Assembly (NCBI RefSeq): GCF_013410115.1
Contig: NZ_JACCCV010000002.1
Span: 1,550,001 to 1,614,000 of the forward strand
DNA: 64,000 nucleotides
Direction of reading: 5' to 3'
Source of the DNA: Tunturiibacter gelidiferens
GTDB taxonomy: Bacteria > Acidobacteriota > Terriglobia > Terriglobales > Acidobacteriaceae
The position numbers were made by a program, and so were the translations under genes. Positions 45,684 to 54,190 of the stretch are shown piece by piece. The stretch's first letter is position 1; every line of letters begins with the position of its first letter. The notes beneath the pieces are model-generated. The model saw only the letters and a list, made by a program, of their open reading frames with translations. It had not been told where the DNA came from and searched no databases.

Positions 45684-46145
45684 TCAGTACTCCGCCTTCT
45701 CGCCCTTTGCAGGGACTGAGGTTGGAACGCCTGGAGTGCCTGCATAAGTGATCAGCAGTACGGTGGGTTCGTCACCCGACTCGCCCCGATGCACATCGTC
45801 CACTGACTCGCCGACCGCTTGTCCCTGATGAACCACCTGGGTCTTGCCGCTGGCCCTGTCATGCAGCGTGAGTGTGCCGGAAAGTACATAGACGACGTTT
45901 GGATATGGATGCGTGTGCCATGGCAAGGCGGTATGTGGTGCGATGGTTAGTTTGATCGCCGTGAGTTGTGGCTGAGCCGTGGGGTAGTGTATGTACGGTT
46001 TGCCGTTCCACGATTCGGTCGTTTGCAACAGGATTTCGCGCTTACCGCTTGCAACGGTATTCGCGCCGGTTTGAGCCAGTAGGGCCGTCAGAGATGATCC
46101 GATGACGATAGCGGCGATTCCAATCCCGCAGTATTTAGAAATCAT
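45684..46145 (-). CDS. Secreted single-domain cupin protein
   Basis: A 153-residue exported cupin. The ATG at 46145 (MISKYCGIGIAAIVIGSSLTALLAQ) follows GGAGG by 8 bases and opens a signal peptide. The cupin motif is LPWHTHPYPNVVYVLSGTLTLHD (H-x-H...E replaced by N/V in part) with a second His in SVDDVHRGESGDEPTVLLI. It probably binds a metal in the periplasm; no defined substrate. It lies 54 bases after the PQQ-type dehydrogenase gene and is likely co-transcribed with it. Confidence 0.84.
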   Translation of the reverse strand: MISKYCGIGIAAIVIGSSLTALLAQTGANTVASGKREILLQTTESWNGKPYIHYPTAQPQLTAIKLTIAPHTALPWHTHPYPNVVYVLSGTLTLHDRASGKTQVVHQGQAVGESVDDVHRGESGDEPTVLLITYAGTPGVPTSVPAKGEKAEY

Positions 46146-46199
46146 GTCGGTTGCCTCCATGTTGGGTTGGATGTCTGCTCGAAATTCAGCACCGTCTGG

Positions 46200-47585
46200 C
46201 TATTTGCCGGTGTAAGATACGCGCCAAACGCTGCGAGAGCCGTCATCTGTCACGTAGAGAGCGCCATCATGACCCACGGCCACGCCTACAGGTCGGCCCC
46301 AGACCTGTCCATCCGCGGTGACGAATCCTGTAAGAAAGTCCTCATACTCGCCGGTGGCTCTGCCGTCCTTCATGGGAATCCGGATAACTTCATAGCCTCC
46401 GCGATTCGCACGATTCCAGGACCCGTGTTCGGATGCGAATCCGTCGCCATCGTATTGGGACGGGAACGTGGATTTACTGGTAGGGTAAAACGTCATTCCG
46501 AGCGAGGCCATATGAGGTTGAACCAGCACATCTGGCGTAATCACCTTGGACTTGAGTTCAGGATGCGTGCCCATTAGTCTCGGATCCTGATGGCCTCCCA
46601 TATAAAACCAGGGCCAACCATAAAAGCCGCCTTCTTTCACTGAAGTCACATAGTCTGGAACGAGATTGTTCCCAAGGGCGTCACGCTCATTCGTTGAGCA
46701 CCAGAGCTGACCGGTAATAGAGTTGATCGCCTCGCCGACGCAGTTACGAATGCCGTAGGCGTACACCTCGACAAATTTGCCCTCAGGGGTGTACTCAAGA
46801 ACATCGGCCCGGTGAAACTCTCCGGGATGGGTGTCAGGATCGTCCGCATTCGATCCACTTCCCACCGACACCAACATATGCTTACCGTCGGCAGAAAAGA
46901 CAACGTCTCGCGTCCAGTGGCCACCGCCGCGGAGTTGAGCATAGCCAGGAAGATCGGGCACGACTGTTTCGGGCGCGCGGTCTGCCTTCAGGTCTCCGGA
47001 CTTGTAAGCGAATCGAACCACGGTCGTCGCGTTGCCGATGTATATCCAGCGAGGATTTGGGCCCGCGGGATAAAACGCAATGCCGAAGGGGTGATCGAGA
47101 CCCGTAGCGTAGGTGCTGATGGTGTCCGCCTTCCCCGCATCAGTAACGCCGCGCAGCACCAGTATGGAGCCAGCCTGCGAGTCTGCTACGAAGAGATCGC
47201 CATTCGGTGCAGTATGGATAATGCGGGGCATCACGAAGGTTCCAGAGGTAGGCCCGTGCGTCTCTTTCTTATTTTCGGATCGCTGCATAGGAGTGGCTGC
47301 GTCACCGCCCGCATAGAGCTGAACCGTAAAACCGGCTGGGGCAATGGGCCACGCGCCCTCTGGCCTTTTAGCAAGGGTCGGACCGTTGTCTACAGATTCA
47401 GACGGCTTCGGTTCCGGCAAGTCTGCCACGGTGATCTTTCGTCGGACGCCAGGCTTTTGCTGCGTGTAGTCGGCGAAGGCGGACTGACCGGTGATCGTCT
47501 GCTGGGCATGGAGCGCAGACGGAAGAAACGCGGCGAAGGCGAGAGGGACTAATGCTTGGAACTTTGCGAGGCGTGAACGTTTCAT
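46200..47585 (-). CDS. PQQ-dependent sugar (sorbosone-type) dehydrogenase
   Basis: A 461-residue periplasmic dehydrogenase with signal peptide (FQALVPLAFAAFLPSALHAQ) and the six-bladed propeller of the soluble glucose/sorbosone dehydrogenase group: FVMPRIIHTAPNGDLFVADSQAG, GLDHPFGIAFYP, GGHWTRDVVFSADGKHMLVSVGSGSNADD, AYGIRNCVGEAINSITGQLWCSTNERD, ASLGMTFYPTSKSTFPSQYDGDGFASEHGSWNR and GRPVGVAVGHDGALYVTDDGS. It would oxidise a sugar or aldose with PQQ as cofactor; no pqq synthesis genes are in the window. Confidence 0.9.
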   Translation of the reverse strand: MKRSRLAKFQALVPLAFAAFLPSALHAQQTITGQSAFADYTQQKPGVRRKITVADLPEPKPSESVDNGPTLAKRPEGAWPIAPAGFTVQLYAGGDAATPMQRSENKKETHGPTSGTFVMPRIIHTAPNGDLFVADSQAGSILVLRGVTDAGKADTISTYATGLDHPFGIAFYPAGPNPRWIYIGNATTVVRFAYKSGDLKADRAPETVVPDLPGYAQLRGGGHWTRDVVFSADGKHMLVSVGSGSNADDPDTHPGEFHRADVLEYTPEGKFVEVYAYGIRNCVGEAINSITGQLWCSTNERDALGNNLVPDYVTSVKEGGFYGWPWFYMGGHQDPRLMGTHPELKSKVITPDVLVQPHMASLGMTFYPTSKSTFPSQYDGDGFASEHGSWNRANRGGYEVIRIPMKDGRATGEYEDFLTGFVTADGQVWGRPVGVAVGHDGALYVTDDGSRSVWRVSYTGK

Positions 47586-47669
47586 AATTCTTATCTCCAG
47601 ATCTGTATTTTTGGCGACAGTCGATCGTGCAATGGCTTAGCAAGAAGCATTCAAATTTTTAGCAGCGCT

Positions 47670-48557
47670 TCAACCGCGTAAACTTGCGGGAGGATGGCTT
47701 ACAGCAGCCAACTTGTCGTACGCTGCCTGAGGGAGCTCAAGATCCCCAGCAGCGATATTCTCCTCCAGGTGCTTGACCGAGGACGTTCCGGGAATAGGCA
47801 GGATTACTTTGGAACGCTTAAGCAGCCAGGCCAAGGCGACCTGCAAAGGAGTTGCATCAAGATCATTCGCGACTTTCTTGATGCCATCATGTGCCTCCTT
47901 CGCTTGACCGAGGGGAGCCCACGGAAGGAAAGCAATATTGTTCTGCTCGCAATAATCGACGATGAAGTCGGATTCCCGGTCAGCGAAGCTGTAGCGGTTC
48001 TGCACCGAGACAATTGGCACGATCTTGCGTGCCCTTTCCACGTGTTCGCGAGTCACATTCGAAAGCGCAACATGACGGATCTTACCTTGCTTGCGGAGTC
48101 CGGCCAGTGCCTCTACCGAAGCCTCGAAGGACACGGCATTATCGGGAGCGTGCAGTTGATAGATGTCGATACGGTCCAGACGCAGACGCTTCAGACTCCC
48201 CTCGAGTGCTTCGGTAAGATGTTTCGGGCTGGCATTATGCGTCCATTGGCCGGGGCCCGGGCGCTCCCACCCACCTTTGGTTGCGATTACTAATCCAGTT
48301 GGATATGGGTGGAGCCCCTCCTCAATCAACTCTTCTGATGTGCCAGGGCCATAGGAGTCGGCCGTGTCGATCAGGTTCACGCCGAGTTCAATCGCGCGCC
48401 GTAGAGTCGCCAAGGCGGCGGCTTTGTCCGCGGGAGGTCCCCACACGCCTGCCCCAGTGATACGCATGGCGCCATAGCCCATCCGGTTGACCGTGATATC
48501 GCCACCGAAGGTGAGTGTGCCGGCAGCTGCAGCTGAAAGAATCGGTTTCTTATTCAT
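47670..48557 (-). CDS. Aldo/keto reductase
   Basis: A 295-residue (beta/alpha)8 oxidoreductase. Catalytic tetrad candidates are visible: Asp and Tyr in NLIDTADSYGPGTSE, Lys in GLVIATKGG, His in YQLHAPDNAV. The NADP-binding end is ILPIPGTSSVKHLEENIAAGDLEL. It reduces a carbonyl compound with NADPH. AGGAG precedes the ATG. It is second in a cupin-AKR pair (83-base gap) divergent from a TetR regulator, so it is likely induced by the compound it clears. Confidence 0.93.
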   Translation of the reverse strand: MNKKPILSAAAAGTLTFGGDITVNRMGYGAMRITGAGVWGPPADKAAALATLRRAIELGVNLIDTADSYGPGTSEELIEEGLHPYPTGLVIATKGGWERPGPGQWTHNASPKHLTEALEGSLKRLRLDRIDIYQLHAPDNAVSFEASVEALAGLRKQGKIRHVALSNVTREHVERARKIVPIVSVQNRYSFADRESDFIVDYCEQNNIAFLPWAPLGQAKEAHDGIKKVANDLDATPLQVALAWLLKRSKVILPIPGTSSVKHLEENIAAGDLELPQAAYDKLAAVSHPPASLRG

Positions 48558-48640
48558 TAGACTGCTCCTTTTCGTGTTGAATTTTGGAAGGCATATTCAG
48601 AGTGGCCGTCTTTTCGACAGCAAAGCTCGAGATATCTCTT

Positions 48641-49177
48641 CTAGTGCTCACTGGCGTTCCTCTTTAGCGGTTTTGAGTTGGTTGACGTCCAGAAATCATC
48701 AGGCAAGTTCACCACGATCGGCTCTGGTGTACTCCGTACAACTACCCATCGAAATGTGTGCTCCCGCGACGAATTGATTTCCTGATGCGGCAACCAGCCC
48801 GGCACATGCAGAAAATCACCCGCCCTAACGGTGGCTGAGTGTTCTCCCAGATCGCCCCACCGCACACAAGCCTCTCCTTCTAGGACGTAAACGACGGTGT
48901 CCTGTTCGCCGTGGTGGTGAATGCCGGTCTTAGCTGAAGGCTCGACCACGAATATGCCTGCCCATAGCGAGGAGACGATGCCATGCATCGCTGCAATGGC
49001 GGACATCCTCAGCGATCCCGGTGTCTGCTGAGTCTCGCTGCTCAATTCAGCGGGATGCACAACGCTGATCGTTGAATTGGATCCCGGTTGAGACGTCGAC
49101 CGAACGGCGACTCCGCGCTGAATCGCAACCTGGTCAGCTATCGGGTCAATGAACGAATCATTAGGTTTGCTTCCCAT
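48641..49177 (-). CDS. Cupin-domain protein under TetR control
   Basis: A 178-residue cytoplasmic cupin. The ATG at 49177 follows TGGAGG by 5 bases and is preferred over upstream in-frame starts. It has a leading SFIDPIADQVAIQRGVAVRST segment, then GIFVVEPSAKTGIHHHGEQDTVVYVLEGEACVRWGDLG (HHHGEQD metal motif) and DFLHVPGWLPHQEINSS (third His). It heads the cupin-AKR unit and faces the TetR gene across a palindromic operator. Possible roles are small-molecule dioxygenase or isomerase, or a ligand sensor. Confidence 0.86.
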   Translation of the reverse strand: MGSKPNDSFIDPIADQVAIQRGVAVRSTSQPGSNSTISVVHPAELSSETQQTPGSLRMSAIAAMHGIVSSLWAGIFVVEPSAKTGIHHHGEQDTVVYVLEGEACVRWGDLGEHSATVRAGDFLHVPGWLPHQEINSSREHTFRWVVVRSTPEPIVVNLPDDFWTSTNSKPLKRNASEH

Positions 49178-49212
49178 ATGACCTCCAGGTAGTTCATGAT
49201 TGCCTTGCGTTC

Positions 49213-49236
49213 GTAATGTACTGTACTGTACATTAC
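49213..49236. promoter_or_regulatory. 24-bp TetR operator
   Basis: Perfect 9-base inverted arms GTAATGTAC (49213-49221) and GTACATTAC (49228-49236) separated by TGTACT. It lies 36 bases before the cupin gene and 146 bases before tetR, in the divergent intergenic region, the standard place for TetR-family self-repression. Confidence 0.8.
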
Positions 49237-49381
49237 ACATTAGATGCGCTCGACGGCAAATTCGACGCACGAGTGTTCCAGAGGTGCTGAAGAAAAAGAG
49301 CACATAAAATGCTGTTATTACGGGAGAAGTGAAGCTGTGGATCTTATTGAATATTTTTTACGCGTTCAGGACGGAAGATGA

Positions 49382-50002
49382 ATGCCTGACAAGCGGTCGC
49401 GAGGAGACGTTCGAAACGGCAAACTTCAAAAAGTCGCAGCAGACTTGTTTCTGAAGCGCGGCTATGAAGGTGTCACCATCGACAAGATCGTTGAGTTGGC
49501 TGGCGGTTCGAAAAGCACCGTCTACAGCGAATTCGGTGGGAAATGTGGGCTGTTCATTAGCAGTATCGAGAACCTGTGCCGCGAGTCGAATGAGCCGCTC
49601 GCGAAGATCGACTACACAGGTTTGAACCTTGAAGAGAGCCTAAAGAAACTCTCTTTTCACATTTTGAAGCTCATCAGCGCAAAACGGTCCGTGGAGCTTC
49701 ATCGTCTCGCCATCGGGGAGGCAGCGAATTGTCCCGAAGTAGGCGAGGCGTGGTACACGTACGGTCCCGCCAGAACGGCTTCCTTCATACGATTGGTATT
49801 GGAAAGCCATCGCGATGAGCTGCGAGGGACGACGGTCCCGATTGAACGGATAGCAGTGATGCTTCACGACTCATTGACGGGAGACATCCTATACCGTCTG
49901 TTGGCAGGAATCGGTGAGCATGAAAGTGATTCCGAACTCGAGCGATTGGCTTGCGCTGCCGTCGACGTCATTCTAGGGAATGTTTGTACCAATGTGCCTT
50001 AA
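49382..50002 (+). CDS. TetR-family transcriptional repressor
   Basis: A 206-residue regulator with an N-terminal helix-turn-helix (LQKVAADLFLKRGYEGVTIDKIVELAGGSKSTVYSEFGGKCGLFISSIENL) and a helical ligand domain with the AcrR/TetR C-terminal pattern (RSVELHRLAIGEAANCPEVGEAWYTYGPARTASFIRLVLESH). GGAAGATG lies just before the ATG. Divergent from the cupin-AKR pair and very likely bound to the palindrome at 49213-49236. Confidence 0.9.
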   Translation: MPDKRSRGDVRNGKLQKVAADLFLKRGYEGVTIDKIVELAGGSKSTVYSEFGGKCGLFISSIENLCRESNEPLAKIDYTGLNLEESLKKLSFHILKLISAKRSVELHRLAIGEAANCPEVGEAWYTYGPARTASFIRLVLESHRDELRGTTVPIERIAVMLHDSLTGDILYRLLAGIGEHESDSELERLACAAVDVILGNVCTNVP

Positions 50003-50302
50003 GAACGTTACCTCGCACACCATGGAGTATTTGCTGCTACTTACATGATAGCGGCTTAGTCAGCGTCCAAACGCAGAACGACAGAGTCGTTGTTGTGATT
50101 GACTGGACACCGGTGATCTTTGCGCAATCAGAAATTGCAAGAAGCATTGGCGGAGAACTCTTGATGACAACGATATGCCTTTTTACGCGACGCATGTTTG
50201 AAGAACAGATATGACATGATGTTCCCGCAACGTGCGATGGCACAAATAGACTCTTGCCCGGGCATTCCTGTTTGAACTGCACATTCAGCGACAAGAGCAC
50301 TC
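50003..50302. other. Intergenic region without a supported gene
   Basis: Several short frames exist on both strands, none with an SD plus protein-like composition. It leads into the repeat/tRNA-fragment region that follows. Confidence 0.4.
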
Positions 50303-50325
50303 AATAACCCGAGTTTCGCGAACTT
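50303..50325 (+). repeat. Palindromic repeat copy (a)
   Basis: Degenerate copy of the dispersed palindrome (AATAACCCGAGTTT then CGCGAACTT), about 80 bases before the tRNA-Glu fragment. Confidence 0.5.
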
Positions 50326-50402
50326 GCAGGAACCGAACAAGAGTCGAATCAGGTTCACTGAATCGGAGGAAGCTTTGCATAGCTCATACAAACTACCACT
50401 AA

Positions 50403-50450
50403 CCCCCTTTCACGGCGATAACATGGGCTCGAATCCCACCGGGGACACCA
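50403..50450 (+). tRNA. Decayed 3' half of a tRNA-Glu gene (attachment-site remnant)
   Basis: From the anticodon loop on, the sequence matches tRNA-Glu(UUC): CCTTTCACGGCG (anticodon loop CTTTCAC), ATAACA variable segment, T arm TGGG-CTCGAAT-CCCA, acceptor strand CGGGGACA and CCA end. The 5' acceptor, D arm and 5' anticodon stem are absent; the bases before the loop do not pair. T54 of the T loop is C. A break in the anticodon loop is the usual result of tyrosine-recombinase integration into a tRNA gene, so this is probably an attR-type remnant and not a working tRNA. Confidence 0.75.
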
Positions 50451-50570
50451 ATCAATTCAACTGTTTCAGCATCTCGTCACATTGCGTTCATTTTTCGGTG
50501 ACTCTGTGGTGACCAAATGAAGCCCATCACCCGCAGTTTTGAATGATTGGCGACACGATGAGGCGTAGTT

Positions 50571-50627
50571 GCCGAAAAGCCGACTTTACGGGCATACAGG
50601 ATACTTCCGGTTTGCCCGTCAACCGGG
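50571..50627 (+). repeat. Palindromic repeat, long form (b)
   Basis: Core GCCGAAAAGCCGACTTTACG followed by a second inverted pair, ACGGGCA (50588-50594) and TGCCCGT (50613-50619), around TACAGGATACTTCCGGTT. Nearly the same 57-base unit recurs at 55259-55316. Confidence 0.75.
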
Positions 50628-50713
50628 AGGAATTAGGTAGCACGAGGGCCGAACCGGGGATCACTTCCGCATGACTGTCGGTCCGGAATCAGCCTGACTC
50701 ACATGGCAGGTGG

Positions 50714-50740
50714 TTGACTGTAGAGTTCTTGCTATACAAT
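50714..50740 (+). promoter_or_regulatory. Candidate promoter of the sdh operon
   Basis: TTGACT (50714-50719) and TACAAT (50735-50740) are 15 bases apart, 62 bases before the sdhC start. Spacing is short of the optimum, so confidence is limited. Confidence 0.4.
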
Positions 50741-50801
50741 CCGATGCCATCGAGGCGGGAAGGGCGCAGTCTGCGAATGCCCCTCCGCCGTGGAGGGACT
50801 T

Positions 50802-51587
50802 GTGTCAGCTCCCGACATAGTCTGGAAAGACGGTAAGTTTGGCCAAACGTCGCGGCGCGACGCCTGGTGGCTTTCTCCGACGGCAATCCTCTTGGGTTTT
50901 GGCGCGTTTCTCGTCTATGCCAACTGGGCGGCATTCCAGAACAGCCATTACACCTATGGTCCGTATATCTCGCCGTTTTATTCGCCCGAGCTTTTCGGCA
51001 GCTCCCCACACGCCTTGTTTGGCCCGAAACCGAGATGGTATCCGAACTTTCTGCCCTTTTCTCCGGCGCTGTTCATTCTCTGGATTCCAGGCTTGTTCCG
51101 TGTGACCTGCTACTACTACCGCGGCGCGTATTACAAATCGTTTTGGGCCGATCCTCCGGCATGTGCGGTGAGTGAGCCCCGGAAAAGTTATTTGGGGGAA
51201 AGAACCTTTCCGCTCATTATGCAGAATTTTCATCGCTACTTTCTGAGGCTCTCGTACATTGTCTGGGGCTTTCTGGTCTACGACGCGTTGAGGTCTTTCT
51301 TTTTTCCTGAGGGATTTGGGATCGGGATTGGGAGTCTCGTTTTGGTCGTGAATGTCGTGCTTCTGGCCGGATACGTATTCGGGTGTCATGCATTCCGACA
51401 CCTGATCGGCGGAACATTTGACCAGATCTCGGATCACCCCGTTCGGCACAAGATCTACAACTTTGTGAGCCGACTGAACGCGGGGCATAAGAAGTGGGCA
51501 TGGGCGAGCCTTCTTTGGGTTGCTTTTTCCGATATTTACATCCGTCTCTGTTCGATGGGCATCTGGCATGACTGGAGAATTCTCTAG
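50802..51587 (+). CDS. sdhC: Succinate dehydrogenase membrane subunit
   Basis: A 261-residue membrane protein of the large single-anchor kind found next to sdhA/sdhB in Acidobacteria and Actinobacteria. It has five predicted helices (SPTAILLGFGAFLVYANWAAF, FSPALFILWIPGLFRVTCYY, YFLRLSYIVWGFLVYDALRSFFF, IGSLVLVVNVVLLAGYVFGCH, WAWASLLWVAFSDIYIRL). His residues near helix ends (NFHRYFLR, CHAFRHLIGG) are candidates for haem b binding. The start GTG at 50802 is chosen because GGAGGG lies 4 bases before; a GTG at 50790 is also in frame. Its stop is directly followed by the sdhA ATG. Confidence 0.85.
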   Translation: MSAPDIVWKDGKFGQTSRRDAWWLSPTAILLGFGAFLVYANWAAFQNSHYTYGPYISPFYSPELFGSSPHALFGPKPRWYPNFLPFSPALFILWIPGLFRVTCYYYRGAYYKSFWADPPACAVSEPRKSYLGERTFPLIMQNFHRYFLRLSYIVWGFLVYDALRSFFFPEGFGIGIGSLVLVVNVVLLAGYVFGCHAFRHLIGGTFDQISDHPVRHKIYNFVSRLNAGHKKWAWASLLWVAFSDIYIRLCSMGIWHDWRIL

Positions 51588-53402
51588 ATGCCGGAATTCC
51601 AGCGGTTCTCCTACGACGTACTCGTGATTGGAGCTGGCGGAGCAGGCCTGCGCGCCGCCATCGAAGCTGGAGCCGCGGGTGCGAAGGTCGGCGTGGTCTG
51701 CAAATCACTACTCGGCAAAGCGCATACTGTAATGGCCGAAGGAGGCATCGCGGCAGCGCTGGCCAATGTCGACGATCGCGATAACTGGCGGGTTCATTTC
51801 GCCGATACGATGCGTGGCGGTCAGTACCTGAACAACTGGCGCATGGCCGAACTCCACGCTAAAGAAGCTCCGGAATGCGTCCGCGAACTCGAGGCATGGG
51901 GCGCGCTTTTCGATCGCACGACGGACGGCAAGATTCTTCAACGAAACTTCGGCGGACACCGATATCCCCGGCTGGCCCACGTCGGCGACCGCACCGGCCT
52001 GGAGATGATACGCACACTCCAGGACCACGGCGTCCATACTGGGATGGAAGTCCACATGGAGTGCACGGTACTCAGCCTGCTGCTCGACGGAAATCGCATT
52101 GCAGGAGCTTGCGGATACGACCGCGAGAGGGGCCGCTTCCAGTTGTGGGAGGCGAAGGCAGTGGTGCTGGCCACCGGCGGAATCGGGCGTGCCTTCAAGG
52201 TGACCAGCAACAGTTGGGAATATACAGGCGACGGCCTTGCGTTGGCGTATCGCGCCGGAGCCGAACTCCAGGACATGGAATTCGTTCAGTTTCACCCCAC
52301 CGGCATGGTCTGGCCGATCAGCGTGAGCGGGATTCTCGTAACCGAAGGTGTCCGCGGCGAAGGCGGCGTCTTGCGCAACAGCGAAGGCCGCCGATTCATG
52401 TTCGACGACATCCCTGACCTGTATAAGGAGCAGACTGCGGACTCTGAGGAAGAAGGCTGGCGGTATACGCAAGGTGATAAGAATGCGCGCCGTCCGCCCG
52501 AGTTGCTCACCAGGGACCATGTTGCGCGGTGCATCAATCGCGAAGTCAAGGCAGGTCGCGGCTCGCCGCATGGCGGTGTCTTCCTCGATATTTCCTGGAT
52601 CAAGGAGCGCATGCCGAAATCAGAGGAGCATATCAAACGCAAGCTCCCCAGCATGTATCACCAATTCAAGCAGCTTGCCGATCTTGACATCACGAAAGAG
52701 CCGATGGAAGTCGGTCCAACGACTCACTACATGATGGGGGGAATTCGCGTCGATGGCGATTCGCAGATGTCCAATGTGCCCGGGCTTTTCGCCGCGGGGG
52801 AGGCGGCAGCAGGATTGCATGGCGCGAATCGGCTGGGCGGAAATTCCCTTTCTGATCTCGTTGTATTCGGAAGGCGTGCGGGGCGCTTTGCCGCAGAATT
52901 CGCCAACGCCAACGGCCCAGTAACGATCGACGAGGAGGAGCTTCAGACCGCCGCAACAGCGGCCCTCGCTCCCTTTGACCGTGGCCCTGCCGGCGAGAAC
53001 CCATACCAGATTCAATACGATCTGCAGGAAACCATGCAGGACCTCGTCGGGATCGTGCGGGTCGAGAGTGAAATGCAACAGGCGCTCGACGCGATCGGGC
53101 AGTTAAGCACGCGAGCAGAGCGAACAGGCATAGCGGGCAATCGCGAGTACAACAACGGCTGGCACACGACGATCGATATCGGCAACATGATGGTCGTGTC
53201 TGAAGCAATTACCCGTGCTGCGCTGCTGCGAAAAGAAAGCCGCGGCGCGCAGTTCCGCGAAGACTTCCCGAACAAGGATTCGGAGTGGGGAAAGTACAAC
53301 ATCGTCATCAGGCGAAGCGCAGACGGTGAGATGCAAGTCGAAAGGCGCGCACTGACGCCGATGCCGGATGAGCTAAAGAAGGTGATTGAAGAGATGAAAT
53401 AG
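51588..53402 (+). CDS. sdhA: Succinate dehydrogenase/fumarate reductase flavoprotein subunit
   Basis: A 604-residue flavoprotein. FAD Rossmann motif VLVIGAGGAGLRAAIEA, covalent-FAD His46 in GKAHTVMAEGGIAAAL, HYMMGGIRVD, the FAD/substrate segment FVQFHPTGMVWPISVSGILVTEGVRGEGGVLRN with catalytic Arg of the family, and GLHGANRLGGNSLSDLVVFGRRAG. It oxidises succinate to fumarate (or the reverse) and passes electrons to the iron-sulfur subunit. Starts on the base after the sdhC stop. Confidence 0.96.
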   Translation: MPEFQRFSYDVLVIGAGGAGLRAAIEAGAAGAKVGVVCKSLLGKAHTVMAEGGIAAALANVDDRDNWRVHFADTMRGGQYLNNWRMAELHAKEAPECVRELEAWGALFDRTTDGKILQRNFGGHRYPRLAHVGDRTGLEMIRTLQDHGVHTGMEVHMECTVLSLLLDGNRIAGACGYDRERGRFQLWEAKAVVLATGGIGRAFKVTSNSWEYTGDGLALAYRAGAELQDMEFVQFHPTGMVWPISVSGILVTEGVRGEGGVLRNSEGRRFMFDDIPDLYKEQTADSEEEGWRYTQGDKNARRPPELLTRDHVARCINREVKAGRGSPHGGVFLDISWIKERMPKSEEHIKRKLPSMYHQFKQLADLDITKEPMEVGPTTHYMMGGIRVDGDSQMSNVPGLFAAGEAAAGLHGANRLGGNSLSDLVVFGRRAGRFAAEFANANGPVTIDEEELQTAATAALAPFDRGPAGENPYQIQYDLQETMQDLVGIVRVESEMQQALDAIGQLSTRAERTGIAGNREYNNGWHTTIDIGNMMVVSEAITRAALLRKESRGAQFREDFPNKDSEWGKYNIVIRRSADGEMQVERRALTPMPDELKKVIEEMK

Positions 53403-53417
53403 CGGGAGACGACAGAG

Positions 53418-54155
53418 ATGGCCACACCAGCGACATTTCGCATCTGGCGCGGAAACTCCGCAGGCGGCGCATTCCGGGATTACACAACACCCGTGGAGGA
53501 GGGCATGGTTGTTCTGGACGCGGTGCACCGCATCCAGGCGCAGCAAGCACCCGACCTGGCGGTGAGATGGAACTGCAAGGCCGGCAAGTGTGGGTCGTGC
53601 TCTGCCGAAATCAATGGCATGCCCAGCCTTATGTGTATGACCCGGCTAAGTGCCATCGACCTGAATATGCCAGTCATCGTGGAACCGATGCACGCGTTTC
53701 CGGTCATACGCGATCTGGTCACAGATGTTTCGTGGAATTTCCAGGCTAAGAAGACGATCAAGCAATTCAAGCCACGCCCACCCGACGCGGCCGATGGAAC
53801 ATGGCGAATCCAGCAGGCCGACGTCGAGCGCGTGCAGGAGTTTCGCAAATGCATCGAGTGTTTTCTCTGCCAGGACGTGTGCCACGTTCTGAGGGAACAC
53901 CACAAGCACGACGAATTTATCGGTCCGCGTCTGCTCGTCTATTCAGCCGCACTGGAAATGCATCCGCTTGACACCGAAGACCGGGTCAGCGATTTGAGGC
54001 ACAAACACAACATCGGTTACTGCAACATCACGACTTGTTGCCGCCAGGTCTGCCCCGAGTCGATCACGATTACAGAGAACGCGATCATCCCGCTCAAAGA
54101 GCGCGTCGTGGACCGTTATTTCGATCCCCTGAAGCGGCTGTTCCGCATCCTCTAA
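53418..54155 (+). CDS. sdhB: Succinate dehydrogenase iron-sulfur subunit
   Basis: A 245-residue protein with a plant-type [2Fe-2S] cluster (Cys53, Cys58, Cys61, Cys73 in CKAGKCGSCSAEINGMPSLMC) and C-terminal [4Fe-4S]/[3Fe-4S] ligands (CIECFLCQDVCHVL and CNITTCCRQVCPESI). It carries electrons from FAD to the membrane quinone site. Fifteen bases separate it from sdhA; GGGAGACGACAGAG gives its ribosome site. Last gene of the operon. Confidence 0.96.
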   Translation: MATPATFRIWRGNSAGGAFRDYTTPVEEGMVVLDAVHRIQAQQAPDLAVRWNCKAGKCGSCSAEINGMPSLMCMTRLSAIDLNMPVIVEPMHAFPVIRDLVTDVSWNFQAKKTIKQFKPRPPDAADGTWRIQQADVERVQEFRKCIECFLCQDVCHVLREHHKHDEFIGPRLLVYSAALEMHPLDTEDRVSDLRHKHNIGYCNITTCCRQVCPESITITENAIIPLKERVVDRYFDPLKRLFRIL

Positions 54156-54167
54156 CTGAAACTCATT

Positions 54168-54186
54168 TCTCCCAATAACGGGGAGA
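54168..54186. terminator. Weak hairpin after sdhB
   Basis: TCTCCC (54168-54173) pairs with GGGAGA (54181-54186) around a 7-base loop, followed by TTTG. It lies in the 35-base gap between convergent sdhB and the TPR gene. Confidence 0.45.
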
Positions 54187-54190
54187 TTTG

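Noticed and set aside
51708..52571. A 287-codon minus-strand frame opposite sdhA
   Set aside because: Shadow of sdhA with no start signal or family resemblance.
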